Assembly (NCBI GenBank): GCA_007570785.1
Contig: ML660204.1
Coordinates: 1,054,001-1,118,000 of the forward strand
Reading direction: 5' to 3'
DNA length: 64,000 nt
Source: Antilocapra americana
Taxonomy: Eukaryota; Chordata; Mammalia; Artiodactyla; Antilocapridae
Both the position numbers and the translations under genes were made by a program. The notes beneath the pieces are model-generated. The model had not been told where the DNA came from. It saw only the letters and a list, made by a program, of their open reading frames with translations, and searched no databases. Numbering within the stretch: position 1 is the stretch's first letter; each line of letters starts with the position of its first letter. Positions 25,301 to 36,300 of this stretch are shown one piece after another.

Positions 25301-25962
25301 AGCCTAGGGCACAAGGCACAGGGCCTGAGAATTAGAAGTGAGACATGAGACAGGCATAGGGATGTGGAACTGGATTTGGTGGCATGAGTGGGGCACATGG
25401 GGGATGTGGATTTACAGGACATGGTCAGGGGATATGAGCACAAGGTGGGATCAGATGGGATCCCCCCACCCCAGACCCCACCATCTCGGTGCCCATAGAA
25501 CTGCGAGCCCACCTACAGGATGGTCACCCGGAACCCGAATACCAGATCCGGCTCTGCTTTGGCGAGGAGTACCCGGGGTCCCCGGACCAGCCCGAGGATC
25601 GGCTCATTATGGCCTATGTGAGTCACTTTCCACTCCAGCGGAGAACCACCCCCCCCACCCAGCCCCTCTAAATAGCCTCTCACTGCTCCCTCCAGTCCCA
25701 GCTCTGCCCCTGACCTGCCATATGACCTCTGATCTGGAAGACCTCCTGTGTGAAAATGCATGTGGAGATGGGTTGTCACTCCCAACCCCCAACAAAGTGG
25801 GTGGGTAAGGAGAGGGTTGGCTCAGTCCTCTACATCACTCCCACCCCGCAGGTGGAGCCAGTCTTCGCCAGGGAGCTCCTCCTGCACTCGAAGATCCACG
25901 GCCAGGTGCCTGGGTGGCCGGTTCCCAGCCCAGCATCCCCAACAGCATCAATCACCTGCTGA
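16382..25962 (+). CDS. IRF10: Interferon regulatory factor of the IRF4 subfamily, probable IRF10, eight coding exons
   Basis: Transcription factor of the interferon system. Coding exons: 16382 (or 16439)-16612, 21907-22096, 22329-22492, 23321-23417, 23537-23602, 24370-24741, 25499-25617, 25852-25962. Every intron is GT-AG, phases run 0,1,0,1,1,1,0 and no exon has a stop. From the ATG at 16439 the protein is 430 aa; the in-frame ATG at 16382 adds 19. The DNA-binding domain (about 8-112) has the five tryptophans W13, W28, W40, W60 and W79, the RIPWKHAAKQ motif and recognition helix TRLRCALNKS. Exons 4-6 encode a variable Pro/Ser-rich linker (122-230). The IRF-association domain (231-about 410) has DCWLHVRLFY, HLERGVLLW, KRLCQGRVYW, RPNKLERE and YQIRLCFGEE, closest to IRF4. 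The tail is short. Location between DUSP15 and FOXS1 and an IRF4-like sequence argue for IRF10 rather than IRF4, 8 or 9, which lie elsewhere. Exons 1 to 3 and 7 to 9 are very secure; the linker exons rest on splice sites and phase. Confidence 0.9.
16786..17012 (-). mobile_element. BovA-type SINE in IRF10 intron 1 (after first coding exon)
   Basis: Reverse copy with ggattctccaggcaagaata and ttgtgtccaactctttgtca, inserted about 175 bases after the first coding exon's donor. Confidence 0.88.
17012..21890. other. Large IRF10 intron filled with old L2/MIR-like repeats
   Basis: The 5.3-kb intron between the two DNA-binding-domain exons contains L2-like 3' ends (about 17460-18500, 19600-19830 and 20180-20440), an A14 run at 19033-19046, MIR-like text at 19910-20060, and a LINE-like fragment at about 20650-21600. 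The frames that stay open here (for example 17292-17945) are low-complexity repeat translation and have no splice or domain support. Confidence 0.5.
20467..20655 (+). mobile_element. BovA-type SINE in IRF10 intron
   Basis: Recognised by ggcaacccacttcagtattc, gaggagcctggcaggctaca and ggtcgcaaagagttggacac, with an A/C-rich tail. Confidence 0.88.
22510..23290 (+). repeat. Pyrimidine-rich low-complexity tract (CCATC/TCATC-like) in IRF10 intron 4
   Basis: The sequence between IRF10 exons 4 and 5 is strongly C/T-biased and full of degenerate CCATC, TCATC and CTCC words. It creates open frames of low-complexity Ser/Pro/His/Leu protein that show no domain. It may be a decayed simple repeat. Confidence 0.6.
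25003..25278 (-). mobile_element. Dimeric BovA-type SINE in IRF10 intron before exon 8
   Basis: Two reverse BovA units joined head to tail by gagaatgaaaagtgaaagtg, the usual linker of the dimeric family. Each carries its own ttctccaggcaaga-like landmark. Confidence 0.88.
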
Positions 25963-26345
25963 CACAGCTGAGTCAGCCCTAAGCGGCTTCTTCCTCCTAC
26001 CATACCCACTAAAGCAACTCCCCACAGGGTATAGATCCCACCCTAGTCCTGCCCCAACTGAGCCAGGGGATTTAAGGTAGGCTGGGACAGTGAAAGCCAG
26101 TCCCGGCCTTCAACCAGTCAGCCACTAAGCTGGAGCCTGGGAACCAGGCACAGAGATAGACAGCTGGACCTGAGGCATCAGGCTTGGAAATCAAACTCAA
26201 CCTTGAGGCTCCAGAAATAACAATTAGGACAGAAACAAGGCTTCATCTTTTTGTTAAGAGTCCGACATGCCTACACTGGTTTACCTAAAGCAGACTCTAA
26301 CTGCAGTTGATCCATTATAAAGTTTGCTTGAAGCTGAGTTTACTG

Positions 26346-26470
26346 GGAATTCCCTGGTGCTCCAGTGGTTAGGACTCTGCACTTTCACTGCTGGGGGCCC
26401 AGGTTGGAAGGATCCCTTGTCAGGGAACTAAGATCCTGCAAGCCCCACAGCCTGGCCAAAATATAGGGGG
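26346..26470 (+). mobile_element. CHR-type SINE downstream of IRF10
   Basis: tRNA-derived cetartiodactyl SINE head (ggaattccctggtgctccag) followed by caggttggaaggatcccttg and gaactaagatcctgcaagcc. It may lie in the IRF10 3' UTR. Confidence 0.8.
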
Positions 26471-26980
26471 GACGGGGTGGCTGAGTTTACCAATAATTAG
26501 ACCCTCGGCATGGTTTAGACTGAAGCCCAACCAGTAACAGAACTGTCCCACTTCTGAGGGGTTCTGAGTTTCCAGACCCTCCTTCCACCTGCCACAAGTC
26601 TCTCTTCTTTGGAGGGGGTGAGAAGTAGTGGGGGTCTGGACTCCCAAAACAGAGGACTTGACCTGAACCTGGAGCTTGACCAGGTTCAGTGCTAACCATT
26701 GAATCACCACCTGTAGATACTGTCTTTGGAAAAACTGGGGCAGGCCTAGGATAGGAATCTAAGTGGGAGCCGGGAGTCCAGCCCATCCCCAAGCCCCACC
26801 AATTTTTGCAAAATGTGAGTTATAGGGAGTCCGTGACAATTGGGAGGGAACTCCCTCCTCCATGAAGGCAGTGACCCTGCCTTGTCAGTAAAGACACTGT
26901 TTTCTACCCCAGATATCAGACCTTTTACCTCTTCTGATTTCTGACTTTATTTACAGGAGTTCTCTTACAGATGGCAATGT

Positions 26981-27009
26981 AATAAATCTTTCAGTGATAC
27001 ATAAATAAA
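26981..27009 (+). terminator. Candidate polyadenylation signals for the IRF10 gene
   Basis: Two AATAAA hexamers (26981-26986 and 27004-27009) lie about 1 kb after the IRF10 stop codon and are the first canonical signals I see downstream of it. The 3' UTR would then include a CHR-type SINE at 26346-26470. The assignment is a guess by position. Confidence 0.35.
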
Positions 27010-28064
27010 CCACTTTTACAGAGGAGAAACTGTATGACTCCACAAAGGACAGAAGTCAGTCAAATCACTATTTTTAAAATTCATTCAACAAATGTTTATT
27101 GAGCACCTACTCTGTTTCAGGCAAATGCTGGACACTGGGGATAGAGCAAACCATGGTCCCTATTCCCTTGGGGGTCACAAATCTGTCTTCCAGTGGTGGC
27201 CCAGTAACTGTCCTCTACCCCTGCCTGTCACAGGAGTAGTATTAAGGAGTTCCAGACTTCTGAGTTGAAATCATGGCTTTGGTCTCCCACTAGCTGTGCC
27301 ACCTCAGGCAAGTCACTTCTCTGAGCCTCAAATTCCTCATCTACTCAAAAGAACCTCTCAGGGCCTCTGGAGCAAAATTGGTCTGAGAAGTAACTGTTGA
27401 AAGAGGAGGGGAGCTGGCCTGGCATGTCAGTGGCTCACAGGAGGTGCCAGCTGACTTGGTTGCTTGGGGCTGGGAGAGCACAGTGGAGGTTGCTTCATCC
27501 TTCAGAAGCCTAGACTGTCCTGGGCTTCACTGTACCCCCAGTGTAAGGCTGCAGCTATTGGAGAAACTCAGCTCAAGGTGACAGTCCTCGTCGTTCCCAA
27601 ACCCTTACTCGGTGCCATGCTCTAAAAGGGCACTGGATTCCATGTAAGCTTTACCACAGCCTGGACAACTGCAGAGTCATCAGCTCCTTTTTAGAGATGG
27701 GAAACTGAGGCTCAGCCAGAGAATTGATTGAGAGCTTCTTGGAAGGGGGCTGTCTCTAGTCTGAGGTCTGTCCTCCCCATACTAGTCACTAGAGGGCGCC
27801 AGCGCCCAGCAAGCTGGGTTTGGGCTGGCCCTCAAAACCACCCTTGATGCCCCACCTCTTGTAGACCCCAGTGCTAGGAGGGCAGGGAACAGTGTGACCC
27901 TGAGTGCTCTGCACTTCGGGAAGGAGGAAGAGAATCACGGGCCTGGGAGGAGGAGGAGAGGAGAAAGAGGGAACAAGAGGTGGGGATTAAGAGGCCCCTG
28001 AGGCTCCTCTCGCAAAGCTCCCTGTGCTTGAGCTCACAGATTCTACCTCTCCTCTCCCCTCTCT

Positions 28065-28066
<2 letters not shown>

Positions 28067-28133
<67 letters not shown>
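28067..28133 (+). repeat. (TG)n microsatellite, about 33 units
   Basis: Uninterrupted alternating TG of 67 bases lies about 600 bases upstream of the FOXS1 start codon. Such tracts are usually highly variable in length and can adopt Z-DNA. Confidence 0.97.
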
Positions 28134-28134
<1 letters not shown>

Positions 28135-28728
28135 TTCCTGTCTTTGTGGATTTCTTCCTCTAGTTCAGTGATTTTTTTTCTGTACTCTGGGCACGTGCGC
28201 ACGTGTGTGGGGCTGGCTTTCAGTGTCTCCCCTTTTTCAGTCTAATTGCTGTCTCTTGTCTCTGCCCCATCTCCTCTGTGTGTTCCTGTCTCCCTCTTAT
28301 TATGTCCCCACCTCTCTTGGTCTCGGTCCAGTCTTTCTTCATCCTCTCTCTATATCTCTGCCTTGATCTCTTTTTGTTTCCGTCTCTGTCTTGCCCAGTT
28401 TCACATCCCGTCCGTTCTAAACCACCACCACCAGCCAGCACACGTGGGCTGAGGGTCTCAGTCCCTTCCCTCCCGTGTCTCCTAACCCAGGGCAGCTGCT
28501 CACAGCTTCCCAATCCTGGCCTCTCCTGCCCGCCCCTCTTGGGCCTGGGGGGAGGGGGGCGAGGGAGGAAGGGAGGGCAGCCTGGCGGGCCCACCCCTTT
28601 TTGCCTTTCCAGGCTGGGAGGCTGGGCCAGTGGGCCTTTTAACCAGCCTGGGCAGGCTGTGCCGGACACCAGCCCTGGACATCGTGCCTGGCCTCTGCGG
28701 TTCCATCAGACTGGCCAGCTCGGCCAGC

Positions 28729-29721
28729 ATGCAGCAGCCGCCCCCACCGGGGCCCCTGGCCCCTGCGGCCGAGCCAACCAAGCCTCCCTACAGCTACATC
28801 GCCCTGATCGCCATGGCCATCCAGAACTCTCCGGGGCAGCGGGCCACACTCAGCGGCATCTACCGCTACATCATGGGCCGCTTCGCCTTCTACCGCCACA
28901 ACCGGCCGGGATGGCAGAACAGTATCCGCCACAACCTGTCACTCAACGAGTGCTTTGTCAAGGTGCCCCGCGATGACCGCAAGCCGGGCAAGGGCAGCTA
29001 CTGGACGCTGGACCCCGACTGCCATGACATGTTCGAGCATGGCAGCTTCCTGCGCCGCCGCCGGCGCTTCACCCGACGGGCAGGTGCCGAGGGCACCAAG
29101 GGCCCCACCAAAGTGCGCCGTGGACCCCTCCGAGCCACCAGCCAGGACCCAGGAGCCCCCGACATTGCGGCTAGCAGACAGTGCCCGTTCCCGCCGGAGC
29201 CACTGGAACCCAAGGGCCTAAGCTATGGGGGTCTGGTGGGGGCCTTGCCAGCCAGCATGTGCCCATCCACCACCGATGCCAGGCCTCAGACACCCTCAGA
29301 GGCCAAGGAGATTCCCACGCCCAAGGCTGCAGGCCCAGGGGAGCTCCCTGTGGCCAGCTCGTCTTCCTCATGCCCTGCATTTGGCTTTCCCAGCAGCTTC
29401 TCTGAGGCTGAGGGGTTTAGCAAGGCCCCTGCACCCATCTTGACCCCTGAGGCCACCATCGGGAGCAGCTACCAATGCCGGCTGCAGGCGCTGAATTTCT
29501 GCATGGGGACTGACCCGGGATTCGAGCACCTCTTGGCCTCAGCAGCCCCCTCCCCTGCACCACCCACCCCTCCAGCCTCCCTCCGGGCCCCGCTGCCCCT
29601 GCCAGCTGACCCCAAGGAACCCTGGGTTGCAGGCAGCTTCCCTGTCCAGGGAAGCTCCAGCTACCCATTGGGGCTGACCCCCTGCCTGTACCGGACACCA
29701 GGAATGTTCTTCTTTGAGTGA
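28729..29721 (+). CDS. FOXS1: Forkhead box S1, single exon
   Basis: Forkhead transcription factor (formerly FKHL18/FREAC10), known from neural-crest-derived sensory neurons and perivascular cells. The intronless frame encodes 330 aa, the human length. A proline/alanine-rich start ([17 protein letters not shown]) leads into the forkhead domain at about residues 17-113: [15 protein letters not shown] (helix 1), [20 protein letters not shown] (recognition helix 3) and [17 protein letters not shown] (wing region), followed by the basic RRRRRFTRR. The C-terminal two thirds is Pro/Ala/Ser-rich and ends in GMFFFE. The same frame is open 99 bases further upstream, to an ATG at 28630, but the ATG at 28729 gives the family's normal N-terminus. 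It lies 2.8 kb after IRF10 on the same strand and faces MYLK2 tail to tail. Confidence 0.97.
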   Translation: MQQPPPPGPLAPAAEPTKPPYSYIALIAMAIQNSPGQRATLSGIYRYIMGRFAFYRHNRPGWQNSIRHNLSLNECFVKVPRDDRKPGKGSYWTLDPDCHDMFEHGSFLRRRRRFTRRAGAEGTKGPTKVRRGPLRATSQDPGAPDIAASRQCPFPPEPLEPKGLSYGGLVGALPASMCPSTTDARPQTPSEAKEIPTPKAAGPGELPVASSSSSCPAFGFPSSFSEAEGFSKAPAPILTPEATIGSSYQCRLQALNFCMGTDPGFEHLLASAAPSPAPPTPPASLRAPLPLPADPKEPWVAGSFPVQGSSSYPLGLTPCLYRTPGMFFFE

Positions 29722-29959
29722 AGGCCAGCCGGCCTCAGGCCGTCCCTGCATAGCCCCTGCCAACTACGCCCTCCAGGTTGAGCCTGACTCTGGAATCTGG
29801 GGAGCTCTCAAAGGACGCGGGCCTGGCAAGCCCACGACAGCTGGGACAGGAAGCCAAGATGCAGCGGTGAACACTCAGCCAGCCCTAGGGCCTCTGGACA
29901 GACTTGGGGGTGAGGGGAAGCAGGGCCCCCTGGGGATTTACTCTGTGGCTCTCAGGGCC

Positions 29960-29965
29960 AATAAA
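29960..29965 (+). terminator. FOXS1: Polyadenylation signal (AATAAA) of FOXS1
   Basis: A canonical AATAAA follows the FOXS1 stop codon by about 240 bases, and a GTGTGATGATG stretch follows it. This gives the short 3' UTR expected for this gene. Confidence 0.8.
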
Positions 29966-30334
29966 GCCAGTGTGATGATGAGGGTCAGTCTGCTGGATGG
30001 TTGGCAGCTGAATACTAGGATGCCTGGTTCCATGTGGAGTGGGTGTGGTTGTGGGGTTGAATGGCAGGGGCAGGGGACCCCAGATAGAAATGCCCTACAT
30101 GAAGCTGTCTACTGCTGGGGACTTTCTCAGGGGGTTTCCCAGGAAGACAGAGGAAGGGGGAGCAGGGAGTGGGAGAGAGAGAGAGGAGGGATGCAATCAA
30201 GAGAGATGCCCAGAAAGGTTGGGGCTGGGCAGCACTGAGGGGCTGATCCAGCCCAAAAGTCTGTGACTCGGCTCCCTCATGATGAGCAGCCACAATATCT
30301 GTGACCATTTGTGGTATTTATCCTGTCCTGGGCT

Positions 30335-30353
30335 TATATATATATATATATAT
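30335..30353 (+). repeat. (TA)n microsatellite
   Basis: Nine TA units between MIR-like fragments downstream of FOXS1. Confidence 0.9.
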
Positions 30354-33300
30354 CTGTGTGGTATGGAATGTTATCCCCATTTTACAGTGGTAGGAACTGA
30401 GGCTAAAGAATTCAGGGCTCATTAGCTCTGGCTCCAAATGGCAAATGAGTGGCAGAGAAGAAATCAAAACCAGGTCTTTGTGGCACTACCCGCCCCCCTC
30501 CAACCAATCCTACCTGCAGTTTGAGAGAGGCTGCAGGGTGGCATACAGGGTGACCCCTCAGAGGGAGGAAGGCATTTTTTGAAGCCTGGCGTGCCAGGGC
30601 TAAAAAGCTACCCCTCACCACTAACACAGACAGGGAGCCCAAGACTCAAAAGGCAGGCACAATTCCCCTGTCTGGATTTCCCACGTGACTGGGAGACCTC
30701 CCTGAGCCAACAGCTCTCTGAAGTCTCCTGATGTCTCTTTAAGAAAACATTTCCCTCTTGGTGGGAGGGGGTGGCTATCCAGGGGAAAGCTCAGAAGAGA
30801 CTGAGCCCTGACCTTTGATCTTCTTCAGCTGCCCCCTTGGGTGGATGCAGGAGAAGTGGGTATATTCATGGCCCCCATTAGAGGAACAGACTTCGGGACC
30901 TGAAACCTCACTGTTCCCACACCCTCCAACACCAGGCTTGCTGAAGCAGATGGCTTTCTTCTGGGACCTCAGTCCCCCGCCTGGATCACGGGTATAGGGA
31001 GAGAAAACAGGAGCCAAGGATTCTTCACTGGAGGCTCTTGGGTCCCACAAGTGATACCCAGGAGGCTGGAGACCCCTTCATCAAGCAGGCAGCCCGGTTT
31101 CCTCCAGAAACCCCCCTCTCGGGCAGGCGGCCATGCTGGCTTCAGTCTCTGCGGCTCCCTCCTCCCTCAGCCAGTCCCCTGAGGCCTGGGAGGAAGCTAG
31201 CCCGGCTGGACGGCCCCAGCTGTCTGGTTCCCACAGACTCCAGAGCTGGGGTGGAGGAGGGACCTGCAGGGTAGGGGGCTCAGTACAGCCAGAAAGGGGT
31301 GGAAAAATGCCTGGCCAGTATGGGGACCCTCCCCACTGTGTGTGCCGGGCCCCAGCCTGGAACCCATGGAGCAGTGGAGGGGGGGGGGGGGGGCACAGGA
31401 CGTCCTGTCCCATTCAGGCAGCCCCAAAAGGAGATGGGATGGAGCCCCATGAGTGCAGGGCACGGTGAGGAGAGGTTCATACCGGGGGGTGTGCCTGTGT
31501 GGGTCAGTGCGACTCAGGATATGTGTGTGAGAGAGACAGAGAGATGCTCAGAGACAAACAGAGACAGGGACAGATTCAGGGGCAGGGGTCCTTTCTCAGC
31601 TGGATCAGAGAAAAAGGCCGCTGTCGGGCACTGTTCCCTGTGGTGCATTCCGGTGGAGACCTGGTGACCCCAGTCCCTTCCCAGCCTGTGTCCTGGGGCT
31701 AGTAGGAGGATGGGGAGGCCGGCCCAATGGGAGGAGAGCCTAAGCCTCTGCATCCTGCTCCACCCACCTCTGGAGGAGGTTTAGCATCTGACTGGGGTGG
31801 GGGCTTGGGGAGAAGAAAGCTGCATTCCCCTTCCCCCTATTTGTGGTAGGGGAACAGGCAGAGGGGTCAGCCACACCTAGCACTGGGCAAGGGCCCCCTC
31901 CATGTCCCTCTCGGGTCCCCCAGAGTGTCCAGAAGTGAAGGTGGGCCCCTCAGCCCCAGTGCCTAAGCAGGACCCTGGGCTCAGAGCCTGCCTTGGACTT
32001 GCTGTGTGAGCCTGGACCCGTGCCCATCTCTCTAGGCCCTGATTTCATTCCTTTTGCCCTGTGAGGGGGTTGCAGTCAGGAAGGCACAGCTTGACTCTTT
32101 GAACCCAGATCCCAGGGTGGGGCTGACCTGGGGGACAGACTGGAAGGGATCCCCTCCCAGAGGCGCTGGACCAGGAAGACCAGACACCATGGTCTCACAT
32201 TGCCCTCTGCCTGCCTGCTGCCCAGCCTGGGGACCCCACCCACTGGGCCTCCTGCCCTCACATACTTTCCGTGACCAACAGACACCCTCTGGCTCCTGAC
32301 TGGCCACCCCCACCTGATGGGAAGACCATGCTCAGCAGAAACTGGGAATGCCTAAGCTGGGCCGACCCAGAGAAAGCACCTTGGCACAGATGAAGAGACC
32401 AAGGCCAGAGAAGGTAAGGGATGTGCCCAAGGCCACCCAGCAGGGCAGGAGTACCCCTCTGCTGCCTTGACTGTATAGCTCTTAGGGGGACAGGAGCCTC
32501 TCCTTCTGATTCTCCACACTGGAGGCTGGTCTGCTCCAGGAGGGGCTCCCAACCCCTACTCCTTCTCCTCAGCGGATCAGAGTGCAAAAGAGTGCTAAGT
32601 GGCCTTGTAGAGTCAGGCTAAATCAAATCTAAAATGGTAGAACCAGTGGTACTTTTCCAGAGTCTTCAATCACAGCGACTCAGATTCTTGGACTATCAGA
32701 GCTGAAAGGGCGTCTCCCGCCCCATTTCTGAATCCCCTCCACACCAGGCAGTGCGTATCACGTGGGGTGCCTTCAGAGCTGGCCTCTTCCCACCCAAGTT
32801 TGGCAGCTCTGAAGGGCTGTCAGGAAGTTCTTCACCTGCTGGCCCTTTGGTCTCTGCTCTCTCTGCCCCCAGGGAGGCTGCCCCACCCACAGGGCTGGGC
32901 CTTCCTCAGCTGCTTCTCCACCCTCCACATCTTATCTCCCCCTCGCCTCTCCGCCCACCCGCTTCCTTCCCTGGTTTACGGCATTCCACTGCCCAGTTCC
33001 AAGCTCCTTCCCACACCCCAGACAGCGCCTGGGCCAGGGTGGGGAGACCCTCTCCCTTAGAGCGTGTGCCCTCTGGGGCCACCACAGTGATGAGGCGGAC
33101 GGGGGAGGCTGTGTCGGCTAGCCTGGCATGTCCGCCTACTGGGAGTGTACAAACCCAGGAATCCAAGCCTTGGCCAAAACACCCCCTCCCATCACTCCTA
33201 AGAGGCCAGGCTGCCAGACGCAGTAGGTACGGCCCCTAAGAGCAAGGGCTCTGGACCCCAGCTGTCTGGCTTCAGGTCCCAGTTGTTCCTTCCCAGCTGT

Positions 33301-36300
33301 GTGATCTTGAGCAAGTTGCTTCCCCTCTCTGGGTTTCCCTCATCTGAAAAATGTGGATATACTAACAGTGCTTACATCCATATTCGCAAAGTACTTTGAA
33401 CAGGGTCTGGCCCATGGAAACAGCAATGTATGTGTTTAAGCAAAATAAATATGTGGGTCCTGGGGGCTTGTCTTCTTAACCTGGTTTACCCCTCAGGGGA
33501 GGCTCTAGCTACTGTGGAGGTAGAGGGGTGGTGTGTAGGGAAAGGAGAGATTGTTATAAGATGGAGCCTTGGATTCAATTCCTGGCATCTTACTTCCTTG
33601 CTGTGTGATCTTGAACAAGTAGATTCACCTCTCTGAGTACTAGTTTCTTCATCTGTAAAATGGAGCAAGATTTCAATTCTCAAGGACTGACATATGGGAA
33701 AATCTCATTTTGCACAATATGTGTACAATTCAGTCATCGCAAATGAAACTGGACACCTGAAACTAATATTACATGGTACGTTGACTACCAGAACATGAAA
33801 GAGCCCCGCTGGAGGGCCTTGTACCCTCAGCCCAGTCCTCTCCGCCCCTTCCATTGAAACCCCTGTCCTGGAAGGTCCAGATCCCGAGGTGCCTAATCTG
33901 CCTTTCCCACCCTGCTGGTAACTGCGTGGTGACTCAGGGAGTTAGCTGGTGGGGCTAAAGGAAGTGGTTCTGGGCTAAAAACAGACCAGAAGCTCATTTA
34001 GTCCCACAGTCAGCCAGAACCCTGCCTTTGACCCCTGGAAAGACTGCCTCCTCCAGACCGCAGTCCTCAGGGTGCCCTGATCTCTCTGGGAGACCAAGAG
34101 GAGGCTGACTCTCCCAAGTGAGTTAAGGCAGCTGACTCCTCTAAGCCTTTGCACTTGCTGTTCCCTCCACCTGAAAAGCTCACTCCCCATGGCTGACTTC
34201 TTAGCATCCAAAGCCCAAGTTGAGTATCACCTCCTGGGAAAAGCCTCCCCTCACCTCTTGATTTGAATGGATGTCTCTAGATTTTTTTTTTCCATCTCTG
34301 CATCCCATGTGTTTCCTCCACCTGGTACCTACTGTAATGTGGAATTATGCATCTCTGTGTGTATTCACTTTTTCTTGCATCTCTTCCTTAGTGTTATAAG
34401 CCTCTGGGGCCAGGGGTTGGGTCTGCCTTATCTACTTTATCCACTTCTGCAACCCACTGACTGGCATGTAACAGGCCCTCAATAAATGTGTGCTGAGGGG
34501 ATAAATGCATAAATCCATTTACTGTGGATTGAATCTCAGAGAATCCTCCAGGGGCTCCCAGTCAGAGCCAGGGGCCAAGTTCTCAAAGGCCTGTATGATC
34601 TGGCTTTGGCTCCTCTTGCCCTCTCTCCCACCCCTACTCCAAACAGGCTTTGCACTTGCTCATCCTTCTGCCAGGACCAGTCTTCCACGAACACCCACAG
34701 GACTCACTCACTGACCACCTCGTCCCCCATCAATCCCAGCAACTCATTCTAAGTTCGTTATTGCCATCCACTGTCTGTCTCCCAAGAAGGAAGTTCCATG
34801 AGGCCAGGAGTTTTTGTCTGTTGGTTGCTTGTCCTCTACATCTGAAATAGTGTCTGGAACAGAGTAGGGATTGGAGAGAGTTGTGGAACACACATAAACT
34901 CAGCAGCCTGGCCAGGTGCTTGATCTGTACATCTCAAGTCACTTTTGCTTTGACTCTGGGAGTCAGGTACTATTATCCCATTTTACAGACAGGAAACTGA
35001 GGCTCAGAGAGTGAGCATAGGTCCGTGTGAACCCCATTCTGCCTGACCTGCACCCAGTCTCTCTGTCCTCAGCCGGTCTCCCCGTGGTGTATAAGGTCTT
35101 CAGTTCCCTCTTCCTGTCCCCACAGTCCTTATAGCCCCTCAAGCAGTCATGCCCCAACCTCCCTCTGGCCTCTCCCTGCCTCCAGTCTCTCTCTCCCACT
35201 CAGTGATGTCCCGGACTGCAACGATCCTTCTAAATCACAGATCTGATCATGTCCCTCTTTCATTTGAAACCCTTCCATGGCTCCCTATGGCTTGGGTTTA
35301 GCCTGGCATTTGAGGCTCTGGCCAACTTCTCCAGACTTATTTCTTGCTTCCCTCGTCTGCAAAAGCCCCTTGGGATGCTTCAAGACTAGCTTGTTCTCAG
35401 TTCCAAGTCTTTGGAGCTGCCTGGAACAACCTGCCTCACTCTGTCTGGAAAAGGCCTGTTCCTTGTTTGCTCTCAGCTTGGCTGTCACTCCCGCTGGAGA
35501 GGAGAGAATAGAAGCAAGTGTCTTCTTCCACGCCCTTCTAGCTTCATTACAGTCCCCAACCTCCCACCCCAGGGGTTCCAGAAACTGTGAACTCCCCAAA
35601 GACCGAGGCCATGACTAATTCATCTCAGGCTCTGGCTTAAGGCCAGGCCCAGAAAAGGGTCTCAAGAAATAGCAGTGAAGTGATAGGACGTGTCTGAAGT
35701 CAGGCCACCTGCTTTGCATCCTCACCCTACTATGTACTGGCTGGGAACCCATGCACTTGTTCGTCACCTCCTTGTGCCTCAGTTTCCTTGTCCCTGAACT
35801 GCTGAAATACATACTCACAGGGTAGGATGAAATGAGTGCACACATGGGAATCACTTGGTACGGTGCCTGGTGCTCAGTAAATAACACCCATTAGAGTGAA
35901 GGAACAGGCGTGTGGGCAGCTGCACGAATGGATGCTTGGTCCAGGTGGGCACATCCCTTAGGACAGCCCTGGCCGCTTCACACCCTCTGGGCGGCCCTGT
36001 CACTGGCTGAATCTTTTCCCACAGCTGCCCTGCTGGGTCCAAGGTGGCTGGTGGAATTCAAGGCCACTGGATGCCGACAGGAAAAGGCAGCGTCACCAGC
36101 CCTGGAGTAATCCAAACCAGATGTGGCCTCAGACCCATGGGGGTGGTCACTGTGGGCCTGGCCAAGGCCCAGAGGCAGGAAATAGTCTTGGAGAATGCTG
36201 CTCTCTGCTCAGCTCTCTGGGACCAGAGAGCTGGGACCAGTCGGGAGGAGCTGTCCTGTTGAGGGTGTTAACCCTTCAGAGCCCACAGTAGGGGGAGGGG

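Larger units (their letters stand above)
26471..28628. other. Non-coding DNA between IRF10 and FOXS1
   Basis: Contains MIR-like fragments (about 27060-27340 and 27590-27730), the TG microsatellite listed separately, and C/T-rich DNA just before FOXS1. No further exon is visible. The FOXS1 promoter should lie in the last few hundred bases, where CACGTG E-boxes occur (28441-28446); there is no clear TATA box. Confidence 0.45.

Noticed and set aside
27980..28245. Open frames with Cys-Val repeats and, on -, Thr-His repeats
   Set aside because: Translation of the TG microsatellite.
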